A DNA stretch of 10,244 bases. Source: Gemmatimonadaceae bacterium (lineage in GTDB: Bacteria > Gemmatimonadota > Gemmatimonadetes > Gemmatimonadales > Gemmatimonadaceae). Shown in pieces: positions 1 through 7,136 of the stretch. Each line of letters opens with the position of its first letter. The stretch's first letter is position 1. The position numbers and the translations under genes are program-made. The notes under the pieces are model-generated. The model ran no database searches and had not been told where the DNA came from. It saw nothing but the letters and a program-made list of their open reading frames with translations. Location: positions 1 to 10,244 of the forward strand of contig JANWKK010000112.1 in NCBI GenBank assembly GCA_025451425.1, given 5' to 3'.

Positions 1-1415
1 CCGCCGACATAGCAGCCGAACGTGATGCGCTGCCGTAGAGCCGGTGCGAGCCGAGAGATCTGGTACGCGATCAGTGGACAGCTATTGAGCGAGTCATAAA
101 TCCCTGCCGCGACGAATGTGCGCGTCGAATGAGTCGACGCAAACGTCCGTTGGACCCACGGGGGCGTTCCGCCTGGCGGTCCGTCGTCGACGAGAATCAG
201 CGGGGCACCGGGCTCGCCCTGGTCCCATTTCCACTCGGCGTTGGGGTTGCGGGCGCTCCCAGTCGCGGCCCAGCCGCTCTCGACTCCCTGGTAAGCGAGA
301 TCCGTCTTGAATCCGAGCTCGTCGCGCAGGTAGCCCTCGATCAGAGCGCGGCGACGGGCTTCACTCGCGCGATCATCCGCTGTCGGCTGGCCACGATCGA
401 TCTGCCGAGTGTCGAAGGTGCCGACTGCCCCAGCTGATGCGATGTTCTGTGTAAACGTGGATCGGCCGACAACGAGCGTTTTCCGATCTATGAGGACGGT
501 ATCGAGCCCCGTGTAGCGGGCAAGACGAGTTATGATCGCTCGTCGTTCGTTAGGCGTAAGCGCGTCACGGTTCGCCTGTGCGGGCGCATAGACAGCCCGT
601 CCCCACTCCTCGGCTTCGCGCATCGCGCGAGCCGTGTCGCGCTGCAGGTCGGCCGCCAGCCGGTGGTGATACGCGGCGGTCGCCAGGCGCGTCGGCAGAA
701 AAAGCGCGGCGCGCATCTCGGGCGACGCCACCGGTCCAACGGGGATTCCGCCCGAGATCAGAATGACGCCGGCAACGTGTTCGCCATTCTCCTCCATTGC
801 GGCCGCCGTGCCCGACGCGCGCCACGTCCCGTAGCTCTCCCCCGCGAGGTACACGGGCGCGTCCCAAGCATCAAAACGCGTTCGGTAGACGCGAATGAAC
901 TCTCGCGTGGCGGCGATATCTTCTCGCACACCGTAGAAGTCCGGCGCGTACATCGGCGTCGCAGGTCGGCTAAAGCCGGTGCCGACCGGATCGACGAACA
1001 CGAGATCGGTCTGGGTGAGCAGCGTTTCCTCGTTGTCCACGAAGCGCGCCGGACGGCTCGGCGTGCCGATACCGTCGCCTTCGTCGAGGCGGCGCGGGCC
1101 GAACGCAGCGAGGTGCAGTAGCAGCGAGTTGGCGCCGGGCCCGCCATTCCACGCGAAGGTGATCGGCCGCGGAGGTTCGTTAGGTGCGCGATCGGCGACG
1201 TACGCAGCGAAGAAGATGTATGCGCGGACACTGCCGTCGTCGTTGTTCCGTATTGGCATCATGCCAGCACGCGCCGTATAGCTCAGCGGCCGTCCTGCGA
1301 CGGTGACGCTGTGGCGTGTCGCGACGATTGAGGTTCCGATCCCCGCGACGGTATCGGTCTGTGCGCGGCCGGTGAGCGCGAGCAGACAAACCAAGACTCC
1401 CGCGAGAAACTTCAT
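1..1415 (-). CDS. Secreted S10-family serine peptidase, C-terminus beyond left edge
   Basis: This is a continuous open frame of 471 codons from an ATG at 1415-1413 to base 1, with no stop, so the gene is partial only because the window ends. Residues 1-18 form a typical signal peptide (MKFLAGVLVCLLALTGRA). S10 hallmarks are the oxyanion-hole motif WNGGPGA (89-95), VDPVGTGFSR (141-150) and the nucleophile elbow GESYG with Ser194. Asp441 in GIYD aligns with the catalytic Asp of the neighbouring paralog. The visible protein ends at CYVG, where the paralog has YPGGH, so the catalytic His should fall just outside the window. The family comprises serine carboxypeptidase-like exopeptidases with an alpha/beta-hydrolase fold, and an extracytoplasmic role in peptide degradation is inferred. 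The ATG directly follows the TAG of the upstream paralog, which implies translational coupling. No clear Shine-Dalgarno sequence is visible. Plus-strand open frames across this stretch are antisense shadows. Confidence 0.92.
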   Translation of the reverse strand, partial: MKFLAGVLVCLLALTGRAQTDTVAGIGTSIVATRHSVTVAGRPLSYTARAGMMPIRNNDDGSVRAYIFFAAYVADRAPNEPPRPITFAWNGGPGANSLLLHLAAFGPRRLDEGDGIGTPSRPARFVDNEETLLTQTDLVFVDPVGTGFSRPATPMYAPDFYGVREDIAATREFIRVYRTRFDAWDAPVYLAGESYGTWRASGTAAAMEENGEHVAGVILISGGIPVGPVASPEMRAALFLPTRLATAAYHHRLAADLQRDTARAMREAEEWGRAVYAPAQANRDALTPNERRAIITRLARYTGLDTVLIDRKTLVVGRSTFTQNIASAGAVGTFDTRQIDRGQPTADDRASEARRRALIEGYLRDELGFKTDLAYQGVESGWAATGSARNPNAEWKWDQGEPGAPLILVDDGPPGGTPPWVQRTFASTHSTRTFVAAGIYDSLNSCPLIAYQISRLAPALRQRITFGCYVG

Positions 1416-2939
1416 CTAGGGTTCGGCAAGTGCGTCGCGCACAAGCTGCTCGACGTCGTGCTTGAGCGCGAGCCGAGCCGAGTCGTCGGTGTAGAGCGCG
1501 TGACCGCCGGGGTATGACTTTACGGCAACGCGGCGGCGAAGGTCGTTCGGCAGATGAGCGATCTTCCACTCGTTCGCGTAGTAGTCACAGATGAGATCGA
1601 AGCTGCCGCAGGCGACCAGCACGCGGAGCGACGGGTTCGTCATCATCGCGTGCTCGAGTGGCGAAGGCGTGCTCGCGGCGCTACCCGACGCCGCGAGCAG
1701 TAGAGCGCGCATGGAATCCGCCTTCCAGTCCCAACGCACAGACATCCAGTCGCCGCGAAAGTGCTCCGGTGGCGGATACCCACCGCCCCACGGCCCCTGG
1801 TAATTCAAATCGTTCAGGTATCCGAGCTCGGTCCGCATGTAGCGGAGCACCGCGATGGGATCGACGAGCCTCGTCAGGCTTGGATCGCTGCGAGGGTCGT
1901 ATGGCCCTGGCGTGGTATCGAGCGGCGCGGTTTTGCGGACGTCGTACAACCCGACGACCTTCCCTTCGCGCCGCAGAAGCTGCGTGCCGATCTGCGAGTA
2001 CGGCAGCACGAGCGTCTTTCGATCGATCAACGCGTGGTTGATGCCCGTGAAGCGTGCCAACGTTCTCGCGATCGAGTCACGTTCCGCTGCCGTCAGCGTC
2101 GTCACTCGACCTAACGAGCGCGCGTAGTCGGTGCTGGACCACGACTCGACCTGACGTAGCGTCGCTGGCCAATGTTGCTCGAGCTCCGGCGCGAGCTTGC
2201 CGTGCACGTGCGCGGCGATTGCGTAGTTAGGCACCGCGAAGGCCGCTCTGAGGCTGTCTGGCAGCCGGCCAAGCGGGGGCTCGAGGCCCATCAGCACAAC
2301 GCCTCGTACGGACGTGCCACGTTGCTCGAGTACATCGGCGACGTCCGCCGCGCGCGTTACACCGAAGCTTTCACCCGCGAGGAAGACCGGCGCGTCGCTC
2401 GCGTCATACCGCAGCCGGTAGACGCGAATGAACTCCGCGACCGACTCGGCGTCCCCACGCGTCTGGTAGAATTCCGGCATGTAGCCCGGCTTCGTCACTC
2501 GGCTGTAGCCTGTACCGACAGGATCGACGAAGACGAGATCGGTGAAGTCGAGCCACGTGCCGGGATTGTCCTGCACGACCCAGCGCGCGTCGTCGGCTGC
2601 GCCGGGCAGCGGTGCAATGCGTTTCGGACCGAACCCGATGAGATGGACGAGCGCCGCGTTGGAGCCAGGTCCGCCGTTCCAGGCGAAGGTGATGGGCCTG
2701 CGAGCCGAGCTGTCGGTCCGATCGAGGGTATACGAAACAAAGAACATCTGGGCGTGCGCGTCGCCGGCGTCGTTGTCACGGATCGCGATGCGGCCCGCGC
2801 GCGTGGTGTACGAGAGCGTGCGTCCGTCGATGGCCACCTGGTGATGCCTAACCACGAGGGGCTCGTCGCCAGGCGCCTGGGCGAGAAGCGCTCGCGCGGC
2901 AATCAGCGCGATGACGCTCGAGGAACGGGCGAAGGACAT
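1416..2939 (-). CDS. Secreted S10-family serine peptidase (carboxypeptidase-like)
   Basis: A complete 507-residue protein counted from the ATG at 2939-2937. A TTG four codons upstream (2951) is possible but needs no preference, since neither start has a clear Shine-Dalgarno. The N-terminus is a signal peptide (hydrophobic stretch around 9-20, likely cleavage near ALLAQA). The S10 motifs are in order: WNGGPGS (87-93), VDPVGTGYSR (138-147), GESFG with nucleophile Ser191, GSFD with catalytic Asp448 and YPGGH with catalytic His480. The Ser-Asp-His triad is therefore complete, and the length fits bacterial S10 proteins. It shares all blocks with the downstream gene, for example LIDRKTLV and the FAWNGGPG and VDPVGTG segments, so the two are tandem duplicates. 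It acts outside the cytoplasm, presumably trimming peptides from the C-terminus; the specific substrate is unknown. Confidence 0.95.
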   Translation of the reverse strand: MSFARSSSVIALIAARALLAQAPGDEPLVVRHHQVAIDGRTLSYTTRAGRIAIRDNDAGDAHAQMFFVSYTLDRTDSSARRPITFAWNGGPGSNAALVHLIGFGPKRIAPLPGAADDARWVVQDNPGTWLDFTDLVFVDPVGTGYSRVTKPGYMPEFYQTRGDAESVAEFIRVYRLRYDASDAPVFLAGESFGVTRAADVADVLEQRGTSVRGVVLMGLEPPLGRLPDSLRAAFAVPNYAIAAHVHGKLAPELEQHWPATLRQVESWSSTDYARSLGRVTTLTAAERDSIARTLARFTGINHALIDRKTLVLPYSQIGTQLLRREGKVVGLYDVRKTAPLDTTPGPYDPRSDPSLTRLVDPIAVLRYMRTELGYLNDLNYQGPWGGGYPPPEHFRGDWMSVRWDWKADSMRALLLAASGSAASTPSPLEHAMMTNPSLRVLVACGSFDLICDYYANEWKIAHLPNDLRRRVAVKSYPGGHALYTDDSARLALKHDVEQLVRDALAEP

Positions 2940-2950
2940 AGGGTGGGGCA

Positions 2951-2979
2951 ATCGTCGCGCGGCGGGCGAGGAACGTCAA
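2951..2979 (-). promoter_or_regulatory. Possible sigma70-type promoter for the S10 peptidase pair
   Basis: On the minus strand, TTGACG (2979-2974) matches the -35 consensus in five of six bases. A 17-base spacer separates it from GACGAT (2956-2951), a weak -10 with three of six matches. A start about seven bases further on would leave only a few bases before the ATG at 2939, so the transcript would be nearly leaderless. That would fit the lack of a Shine-Dalgarno there. It is the only good -35 seen in the divergent spacer on this strand, but the weak -10 keeps the call tentative. Confidence 0.3.
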
Positions 2980-3057
2980 GTGCTCGGCGGCCCTTCCTCT
3001 GTCAGATTCCGCATCTGGCCTGCATCTTCTTAGCCGGCTTTTGTCGCGCCACTGCTC

Positions 3058-3075
3058 GGCCGTTAGGCGACGGCC
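3058..3075. other. Six-bp hairpin carrying the recurrent GTTAGGC word
   Basis: GGCCGT (3058-3063) and ACGGCC (3070-3075) are perfect inverted arms around a six-base loop, TAGGCG. The GTTAGGC word (3062-3068) spans one arm and the loop. It sits in the divergent spacer between the S10 peptidase and the DUF3224 gene. There is no T-run, so it is not an obvious terminator. Its role is unknown. Confidence 0.45.
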
Positions 3076-3125
3076 ATGGCTAAGCGCATCTTGCGACTAC
3101 TCGGGGCCTTGATTCCCAATCATCG

Positions 3126-3130
3126 GGAGG
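3126..3130 (+). promoter_or_regulatory. Strong Shine-Dalgarno that fixes the DUF3224 gene start
   Basis: GGAGG lies five bases before the ATG at 3136. It selects this start over the in-frame ATG at 3076, which would add 20 residues unlike the family and has no comparable ribosome-binding site. Confidence 0.8.
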
Positions 3131-3135
3131 GAGAC

Positions 3136-3534
3136 ATGAAACAGACCGCGAGCGCTCGGTTCGCAATCAAGAACTGGGACGAAAAACCGTACAGCGAAGG
3201 CCAGCACCTTCCGAAGCTCACGCGGGCCACCGTCACGAAGAACTTCACGGGGGATATCGAAGCGGAGTCACAGGCCGATTACCTCATGATGTATCGCGAC
3301 GACGGCACGGCGGCCTTCGTCGGTCTCGAACGCGTCACGGGCCGGATCGCCGGAAAGTCGGGCAGCTTCGTGCTTCAGCGCATTGGCGTATTCGAGGGCG
3401 GACAGGCCAAGGAGTCCTATTTCGTCGTACCAGGCTCCGGCACGGGAGATTTGCAGGGTCTCCGCGGAGAAGGCACCTCCGCCGTTGGTCACGGTATGGA
3501 GCATCCTTTCACGCTGAGCTACGAGATCGCCTAG
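3136..3534 (+). CDS. DUF3224 domain protein (allene-oxide-cyclase-like beta barrel)
   Basis: A 132-residue protein starting MKQTASARFAIKNWDEKPYS, preceded by a strong GGAGG. It matches my memory of DUF3224 along its whole length: the N-terminal FxIKxWDExPY, the central KNFTGDIEAES with YLMMYRDDGTAAFVGLERV, and the C-terminal GSFVLQ, FVVPGSGTGDLQGLRGEG and a final HPFTLSYE strand. The family is small, cytoplasmic (no signal peptide here) and predicted to form an eight-stranded barrel related to allene oxide cyclase. Its biochemical function is not established, and none is assigned. It is the first gene of the plus-strand run, with 38 bases separating it from the next gene. The stop codon overlaps the left arm of a short hairpin. 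Confidence 0.9.
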   Translation: MKQTASARFAIKNWDEKPYSEGQHLPKLTRATVTKNFTGDIEAESQADYLMMYRDDGTAAFVGLERVTGRIAGKSGSFVLQRIGVFEGGQAKESYFVVPGSGTGDLQGLRGEGTSAVGHGMEHPFTLSYEIA

Positions 3535-3551
3535 CAGCCCCTTGTGGCTGC
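3534..3551 (+). other. Short hairpin at the DUF3224 stop, running into GCCTAACG
   Basis: GCAGCC (3534-3539) pairs with GGCTGC (3546-3551) around the six-base loop CCTTGT. The right arm ends inside the recurrent GCCTAACG word (3550-3557). No T-tract follows, so it is at best a weak or Rho-independent-like attenuator between two likely co-transcribed genes. Confidence 0.4.
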
Positions 3552-3572
3552 CTAACGGGAACATTGGCACAC

Positions 3573-4013
3573 ATGGCGATTGGCTACGACATTACCGAAG
3601 AGGCTGACCTCGACGCGATCTTCGTCGCGGTGCGCCACGGAATCAGGAGCGCCGACCCACCGGACGTGAAGCCGCGTGACTGGCGACCGCTCAACCTGGC
3701 GCTTCGAGACCGAGACGGCGCGCTCGTCGGAGGCCTGTACGGCGCAACCATGTGGGAGTGGCTTCTCATTGACGGACTGTGGGTCGCGGAGGAGATTCGT
3801 GGCCAAGGCCTCGGACGTAAGCTGGTCATCGCGGCTGAGGCGGCGGCAATCAACCGCGGGTGCCGAGGAGCGTGGCTCGGGACGTTCGATTTTCAGGCGC
3901 GGGGTTTCTACGAGCGACTTGGCTATGTCGTGTTCGCTGAATTGACGGGCTTCCCACCGGGGCACAGTCATTACCACCTCAAGAAAGTCTTCACAGCAAA
4001 GGCGACCGCCTAA
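3573..4013 (+). CDS. GNAT-family N-acetyltransferase
   Basis: A 146-residue single-domain acyltransferase that transfers an acetyl group from acetyl-CoA to an unidentified amine. The acetyl-CoA pyrophosphate-binding loop is RGQGLG (76-81), preceded by the strand LLIDGLWVAEEI and followed by the helix GRKLVIAAEAAAINRGC. The C-terminal part, LGTFDFQARGFYERLGYVVF, is the usual GNAT motif B region (FYERLGY). The ATG at 3573 is preferred to a TTG nine bases upstream because GGGA (3557-3560) would be too close to the TTG. There is no signal peptide. The TAA stop is part of a GCCTAACG word (4008-4015). It lies 13 bases before the GH51 gene, so the two are probably co-transcribed. The substrate (antibiotic, small metabolite or protein N-terminus) cannot be told from sequence. 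Confidence 0.9.
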   Translation: MAIGYDITEEADLDAIFVAVRHGIRSADPPDVKPRDWRPLNLALRDRDGALVGGLYGATMWEWLLIDGLWVAEEIRGQGLGRKLVIAAEAAAINRGCRGAWLGTFDFQARGFYERLGYVVFAELTGFPPGHSHYHLKKVFTAKATA

Positions 4014-4026
4014 CGCCTTCCCGATC

Positions 4027-5589
4027 ATGACCCGAGTCGCCGCCGCGTTGGTTTGTCTTAGCCTCGCCGCGCTCCAACCGGCGCACGGACAACCAGCGCG
4101 TCCGCAGAGCGCGTCCATCACGCGCTTCGTTATCGACCCGGATCGCGCGCACGACACGATCAGCCGCCATATCTACGGCCAGTTCGCCGAGCACTTGGGG
4201 CACGGCATCTACGACGGCGTGTGGACGAAGGAGGGAACCGGGACCTGGCACCTCCGCGACGACGTCATCGCCGCACTGCGCCGGATCCAGGTGCCTAACG
4301 TGCGCTGGCCCGGCGGCTGTTTCGCCGACTACTACCACTGGCGCGACGGCATCGGGCCGGCCGTACGTCGGCCACGGATGGTGAACACGATCTGGGGCAA
4401 CGTCGTCGAGGACAACTCGTTCGGCACCGACGAGTATCTCGAGCTCGTTCGACGCATCGGCGCGGAGCCGTGGGTCGTTGGGAATGTGGGAACCGGCTCA
4501 CCGCGCGAGATGACCGAATGGTGGGAATACCTCAATCACCCCGGCGGCAGCAGCCTCGCCGACGAGCGGAAGGCGAACGGTCACGCGGCGCCATACAACG
4601 TGCGCCGCTTCGGCGTCGGCAACGAAAGCTGGGGCTGCGGCGGCGCAATGCGGCCGGAGTTCTACGCCGACCAGTTTCGGCGGTTTGCAGAGTTCTTACG
4701 TCCCTTCAACGACTCGACGCGCCCGTTTCGCATCGCGACGGGACCGAACGTCGAGGACTACAACTGGACCGAGGTCATGATGCGCGAGGCGGGCCGCATG
4801 ATCGACGGTCTCGACCTGCACTACTACACGGTCGTCGGATCGTGGGCACATAAGGGCTCCGCCACCCAGTTCGGTGAAAGCGAGTGGTTCTTTGCCATGA
4901 AAGGCGCACTACGTATGGAGGAACTCGTGACGCGCCACGCGGCAATAATGGACAAATTCGACCCGCGCAAACGCGTCGCGCTCATCGTCGGCGAGTGGGG
5001 CATGTGGCACGACGTCGAAGCGGGGACCAATCCGGGCTTCCTCTACCAGCAGAACACGCTCCGCGACGCGCTCGTCGCGGCGATCACTCTCGACATCTTC
5101 AACAATCACGCCGATCGTGTACGAGGCGCGAACATCGCGCAGATGGTGAACGTGCTGCAGTCGATGATCCTGACGCGCGGGCCGCAGATGCTACTCACGC
5201 CCACGTATCACGTCTTCGAGATGTACACGGTGCACCATGACGCGGTGCTGTTGCCACTCACGATCACAGACGCGGGCCATTACGCGTTCGGTGGTGATTC
5301 TGTCCCGGCGGTGAGCGCGACCGCCTCGCGCGACCGGCAGGGCGTCGTGCATGTCACCATGAGCAACGTTGACCCGAACCAGACGCGGACCGTCGTCGCC
5401 GACCTGCGCGGCGTCAGCGCAACGAGGGCAGTCGGGCGCGTCGTCAGCGGACCAGCCATCAACAGCTACAATTCCTTCGAGCAGCCCGATGTCGTACGGC
5501 CAGCGGCCTTCACTGGTGCGCGAGTCGGGAGCGGACGCCTAACGGTCACTCTGCCGCCGAAGTCCGTCATTGTGCTCGAACTTCGGTGA
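4027..5589 (+). CDS. Secreted GH51 alpha-L-arabinofuranosidase
   Basis: A 520-residue enzyme that removes alpha-L-arabinofuranosyl residues from arabinan, arabinoxylan or arabinogalactan with retention of configuration. Residues 1-21 form a signal peptide (hydrophobic VAAALVCLSLAAL, likely cleavage near AHG-Q). The GH51 barrel shows HIYGQFAEHLGHGIYDG (48-64), RWPGGCFADYYHWRDGIGP (93-111), the acid/base Glu200 in GVGNESWG, HYYT (265-268) and the nucleophile Glu323 in VGEWGMWH. The C-terminal beta-sandwich ends in LTVTLPPKSVIVLELR. Length is normal for the family. No Shine-Dalgarno is evident before the ATG, which lies 13 bases after the GNAT stop. It is the only carbohydrate-active gene seen, with no sugar transporter or regulator beside it. 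It contains GCCTAACG words at 4293 and 5537, read in different frames. Confidence 0.96.
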   Translation: MTRVAAALVCLSLAALQPAHGQPARPQSASITRFVIDPDRAHDTISRHIYGQFAEHLGHGIYDGVWTKEGTGTWHLRDDVIAALRRIQVPNVRWPGGCFADYYHWRDGIGPAVRRPRMVNTIWGNVVEDNSFGTDEYLELVRRIGAEPWVVGNVGTGSPREMTEWWEYLNHPGGSSLADERKANGHAAPYNVRRFGVGNESWGCGGAMRPEFYADQFRRFAEFLRPFNDSTRPFRIATGPNVEDYNWTEVMMREAGRMIDGLDLHYYTVVGSWAHKGSATQFGESEWFFAMKGALRMEELVTRHAAIMDKFDPRKRVALIVGEWGMWHDVEAGTNPGFLYQQNTLRDALVAAITLDIFNNHADRVRGANIAQMVNVLQSMILTRGPQMLLTPTYHVFEMYTVHHDAVLLPLTITDAGHYAFGGDSVPAVSATASRDRQGVVHVTMSNVDPNQTRTVVADLRGVSATRAVGRVVSGPAINSYNSFEQPDVVRPAAFTGARVGSGRLTVTLPPKSVIVLELR

Positions 5590-5634
5590 CCGCGTCGGCC
5601 GACGACGATCGGAATCACCTCGCGTGAGTTCTTC

Positions 5635-6030
5635 ATGCCTAACGTCAAGACGCAGCCACGACTGACCTCGCTCGCGCCCCAGCTTCTGGTCGATGACCTC
5701 GAGCGCTCGATCACTTACTATCGGAACCTCGGCTTCGTCTTTGGCGAGCCATGGGGCGGGTTCTACGCGATTGGGGAGCGAGACGGCTTGGAGCTCCACC
5801 TGAAGGAGTCGCCGAAGACGGCCGCGTATCGGAAGCTCCGCCGCAAACATGAGCATCTCGATGCCGCGGCCGGTGTCGACGGCATCGAAGCATTCTACGA
5901 ACACTGCATGGCGAATGGTGCAAAGATTCTCCGAGGGCTGACGGCGACGGAGTGGGGCACGAAGGATTTCTACATCGAAGATCCCGATGGAAATGTCATC
6001 TCGTTCGGCGGCCGAGCATTCGCGAAGTGA
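5635..6030 (+). CDS. VOC-superfamily (glyoxalase/bleomycin-resistance fold) protein
   Basis: A 131-residue protein with two beta-alpha-beta-beta-beta modules. The first is around 12-58 (LAPQLLVDDLERSITYYRNL, then FYAIGERDGLELHL). The second is around 71-126 (HEHLDAAAGVDGIEAFYEH, then DFYIEDPDGNVISFGG). The FYIEDPDGNVISF signature (112-124) is typical of the family. The positions that often supply metal ligands are Gln16 in strand one and Ser123 in the last strand instead of His or Glu. A binding or sequestration role like that of bleomycin-resistance proteins is therefore as likely as a metalloenzyme; this is inference. No signal peptide. It starts 45 bases after the GH51 stop, and the codons for MPNV contain a GCCTAACG word. 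It lies nine bases before the next GNAT gene, so an operon is likely. The ligand is unknown. Confidence 0.88.
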   Translation: MPNVKTQPRLTSLAPQLLVDDLERSITYYRNLGFVFGEPWGGFYAIGERDGLELHLKESPKTAAYRKLRRKHEHLDAAAGVDGIEAFYEHCMANGAKILRGLTATEWGTKDFYIEDPDGNVISFGGRAFAK

Positions 6031-6039
6031 GTTTCGCCG

Positions 6040-6570
6040 GTGAATAGTCGATGCACGGTGCGGGCTGCTACGCCTAACGACTTGGCGGCCGTGGTCGACC
6101 TGCTCGAGGCGTACATGCAGGAGACGTACAGAGACACCTGGCACGGCTCGATGGATTCGCTTCAGCGAGACGCGTTCGGGAAGGAATGCAATATCCACGT
6201 GGCCGAGGTTGACGGACAGGTCGTTGGTTTCGTCGCGTGGACGAACTCCTACGATCTCCATCACTGTATGACCGGTGGGGACATCCTCGATCTGTATGTT
6301 GGGCCATCGTGGCGAGGACTGGGCTTCGCGCCGGCGCTGCTGTGCAGCGCGGCAGCCGAACTTCTCCGGCGGGGTGCGACACATTTGAAAGGAGGTGCCG
6401 TTGATAGCGGGACCGGAGAGCATCTGTACGCCCGCTGCGCTGCCTCATTGGGAAGCGGAGGATTCACAGTCGGCGGTCGCGCGTTTCGGAGATTGGCAGA
6501 GCTCTCAAAGGTTTCGCCGAGGCAGTTGGCACGATCACTTCCACCGAAGGCGTGGAATTACGAGCCCTGA
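6040..6570 (+). CDS. GNAT-family N-acetyltransferase, second in the run
   Basis: A 176-residue protein starting at a GTG nine bases after the VOC stop. A GTG at 6058 would be a later alternative. The N-terminal CTVRAATPNDLAAVVDLLEAY is the common GNAT beginning. VAEVDGQVVGFVAW gives strands two and three, and DILDLYVGPSWRGLGFAPALL (81-101) contains the acetyl-CoA loop WRGLGFA. The region after this, with HLKGGAVDSGTGEHLYARC, replaces the classical FYERLGF motif B and is less typical. The basic C-terminal tail (RQLARSLPPKAWNYEP) is unusual but in frame. No signal peptide. It is not a close copy of the GNAT at 3573-4013, so this is not a recent duplication. The acceptor substrate is unknown. 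Pairing with a VOC protein is compatible with small-molecule detoxification, but that is only inference. Confidence 0.85.
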   Translation: MNSRCTVRAATPNDLAAVVDLLEAYMQETYRDTWHGSMDSLQRDAFGKECNIHVAEVDGQVVGFVAWTNSYDLHHCMTGGDILDLYVGPSWRGLGFAPALLCSAAAELLRRGATHLKGGAVDSGTGEHLYARCAASLGSGGFTVGGRAFRRLAELSKVSPRQLARSLPPKAWNYEP

Positions 6571-6609
6571 CCGTCTGGCTGTTGCCTTTCCACTTCCAGA
6601 GCACAGAGC

Positions 6610-6614
6610 AGGAG
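6610..6614 (+). promoter_or_regulatory. Shine-Dalgarno for the interrupted thioesterase gene
   Basis: AGGAG lies eight bases before the GTG at 6623. This good ribosome-binding site shows that translation of the thioesterase originally began here, upstream of the in-frame amber codon, and not at the GTG at 6710. Confidence 0.65.
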
Positions 6615-6622
6615 ACAAGCGC

Positions 6623-7087
6623 GTGGGGTTTCAGCCGAGGGACCCGGACTTCGAGCAACGCCTGCGATCCAGCTTCGCGCGCCATGCCGCGTAGGAAACG
6701 CTCGGCGCAGTGCTCGAGCGCGTCGCGCCGGGTGAGGTAGATGTCACCATCCCCTTCCGTACAGATCTGACGCAGCAGCACGGCTTCATGCACGCCGGCG
6801 TCGTGACTGCCGCCGTCGACAGCGCGTGTGGGTACGCGGCCCTCAGTCTGATGGAGCCCGGTGTTGCGGTGCTGAGCGTTGAGTTCAAGCTGCAACTGCT
6901 CGCGCCTGCGCGTGGCGCGCGGTTCCGGGCGCTCGGCCGTGTCGTGCGCGCGGGCCGCACACTCACGGTCGTCGCGGGCGAGGTGCGCGCGTATGCGGGG
7001 GAGGACATGACTGGCGACGGAGATCTGGTCGCGCTGATGAACGGCACTATGATGTGTGTGCGAGACCAGCCCTCACTGCGTGATTAG
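6623..7087 (+). pseudogene. PaaI-type hotdog thioesterase interrupted by an in-frame TAG
   Basis: Frame 6623-7087 encodes a PaaI/YdiI-like acyl-CoA thioesterase of about 154 positions, but codon 24 is TAG (6692-6694). Before the stop are 23 codons with the family's N-terminal helix (DFEQRLRSSFARHAA). After it the same frame continues with ETLGAVLERVAPGEV and the hotdog core: QHGFMHAGVVTAAVDSACG (His53, Gly54, His57 and Asp66, counting the stop as 24), VEFKLQLLAPARG and VVRAGRTLTVVAGEV. The core is undamaged. Known relatives hydrolyse aromatic or acyl-CoA thioesters. Possible explanations are a recent nonsense mutation, a sequencing error, amber readthrough, or restart at the in-frame GTG at 6710, which yields 125 residues. 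AGGA overlaps the TAG (6693-6696) but is 13 bases from that GTG, a poor spacing. The gene follows GNAT2 by 52 bases. Confidence 0.65.
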
Positions 7088-7136
7088 TTCACGTCGTTTC
7101 GACCGTGCTCAGTCGGGCAATCGAGGCTCGGACAGC

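Noticed and set aside
129..437. Plus-strand open frame near the left edge
   Set aside because: It is antisense to the continuous S10 frame that runs from 1415 to base 1.
2172..3083. 303-codon plus-strand open frame opposite the upstream S10 peptidase
   Set aside because: It lies antisense to a gene with a full catalytic triad and signal peptide, its translation is Arg-rich and low in recognisable motifs, and it is a typical GC-rich shadow frame.
3076..3135. In-frame upstream ATG extending the DUF3224 protein by 20 residues
   Set aside because: The ATG at 3136 has a strong GGAGG five bases upstream and matches the usual family start; the extension does not.
3552..4157. 201-codon minus-strand open frame opposite the first GNAT gene
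   Set aside because: The plus strand has a clear GNAT with an acetyl-CoA loop; the antisense translation has no recognisable domain.
3550..4300. A true integron cassette array with attC sites
   Set aside because: GCCTAAC matches the attC core, but no GTTRRRY partner occurs at attC distance after 3550 or 4008, no integrase is present, and the same word lies inside the peptidase, glycosidase and permease genes.
5539..6423. 294-codon minus-strand open frame opposite the end of GH51, the VOC gene and GNAT2
   Set aside because: It overlaps three well-supported genes in antisense and shows no family motif.
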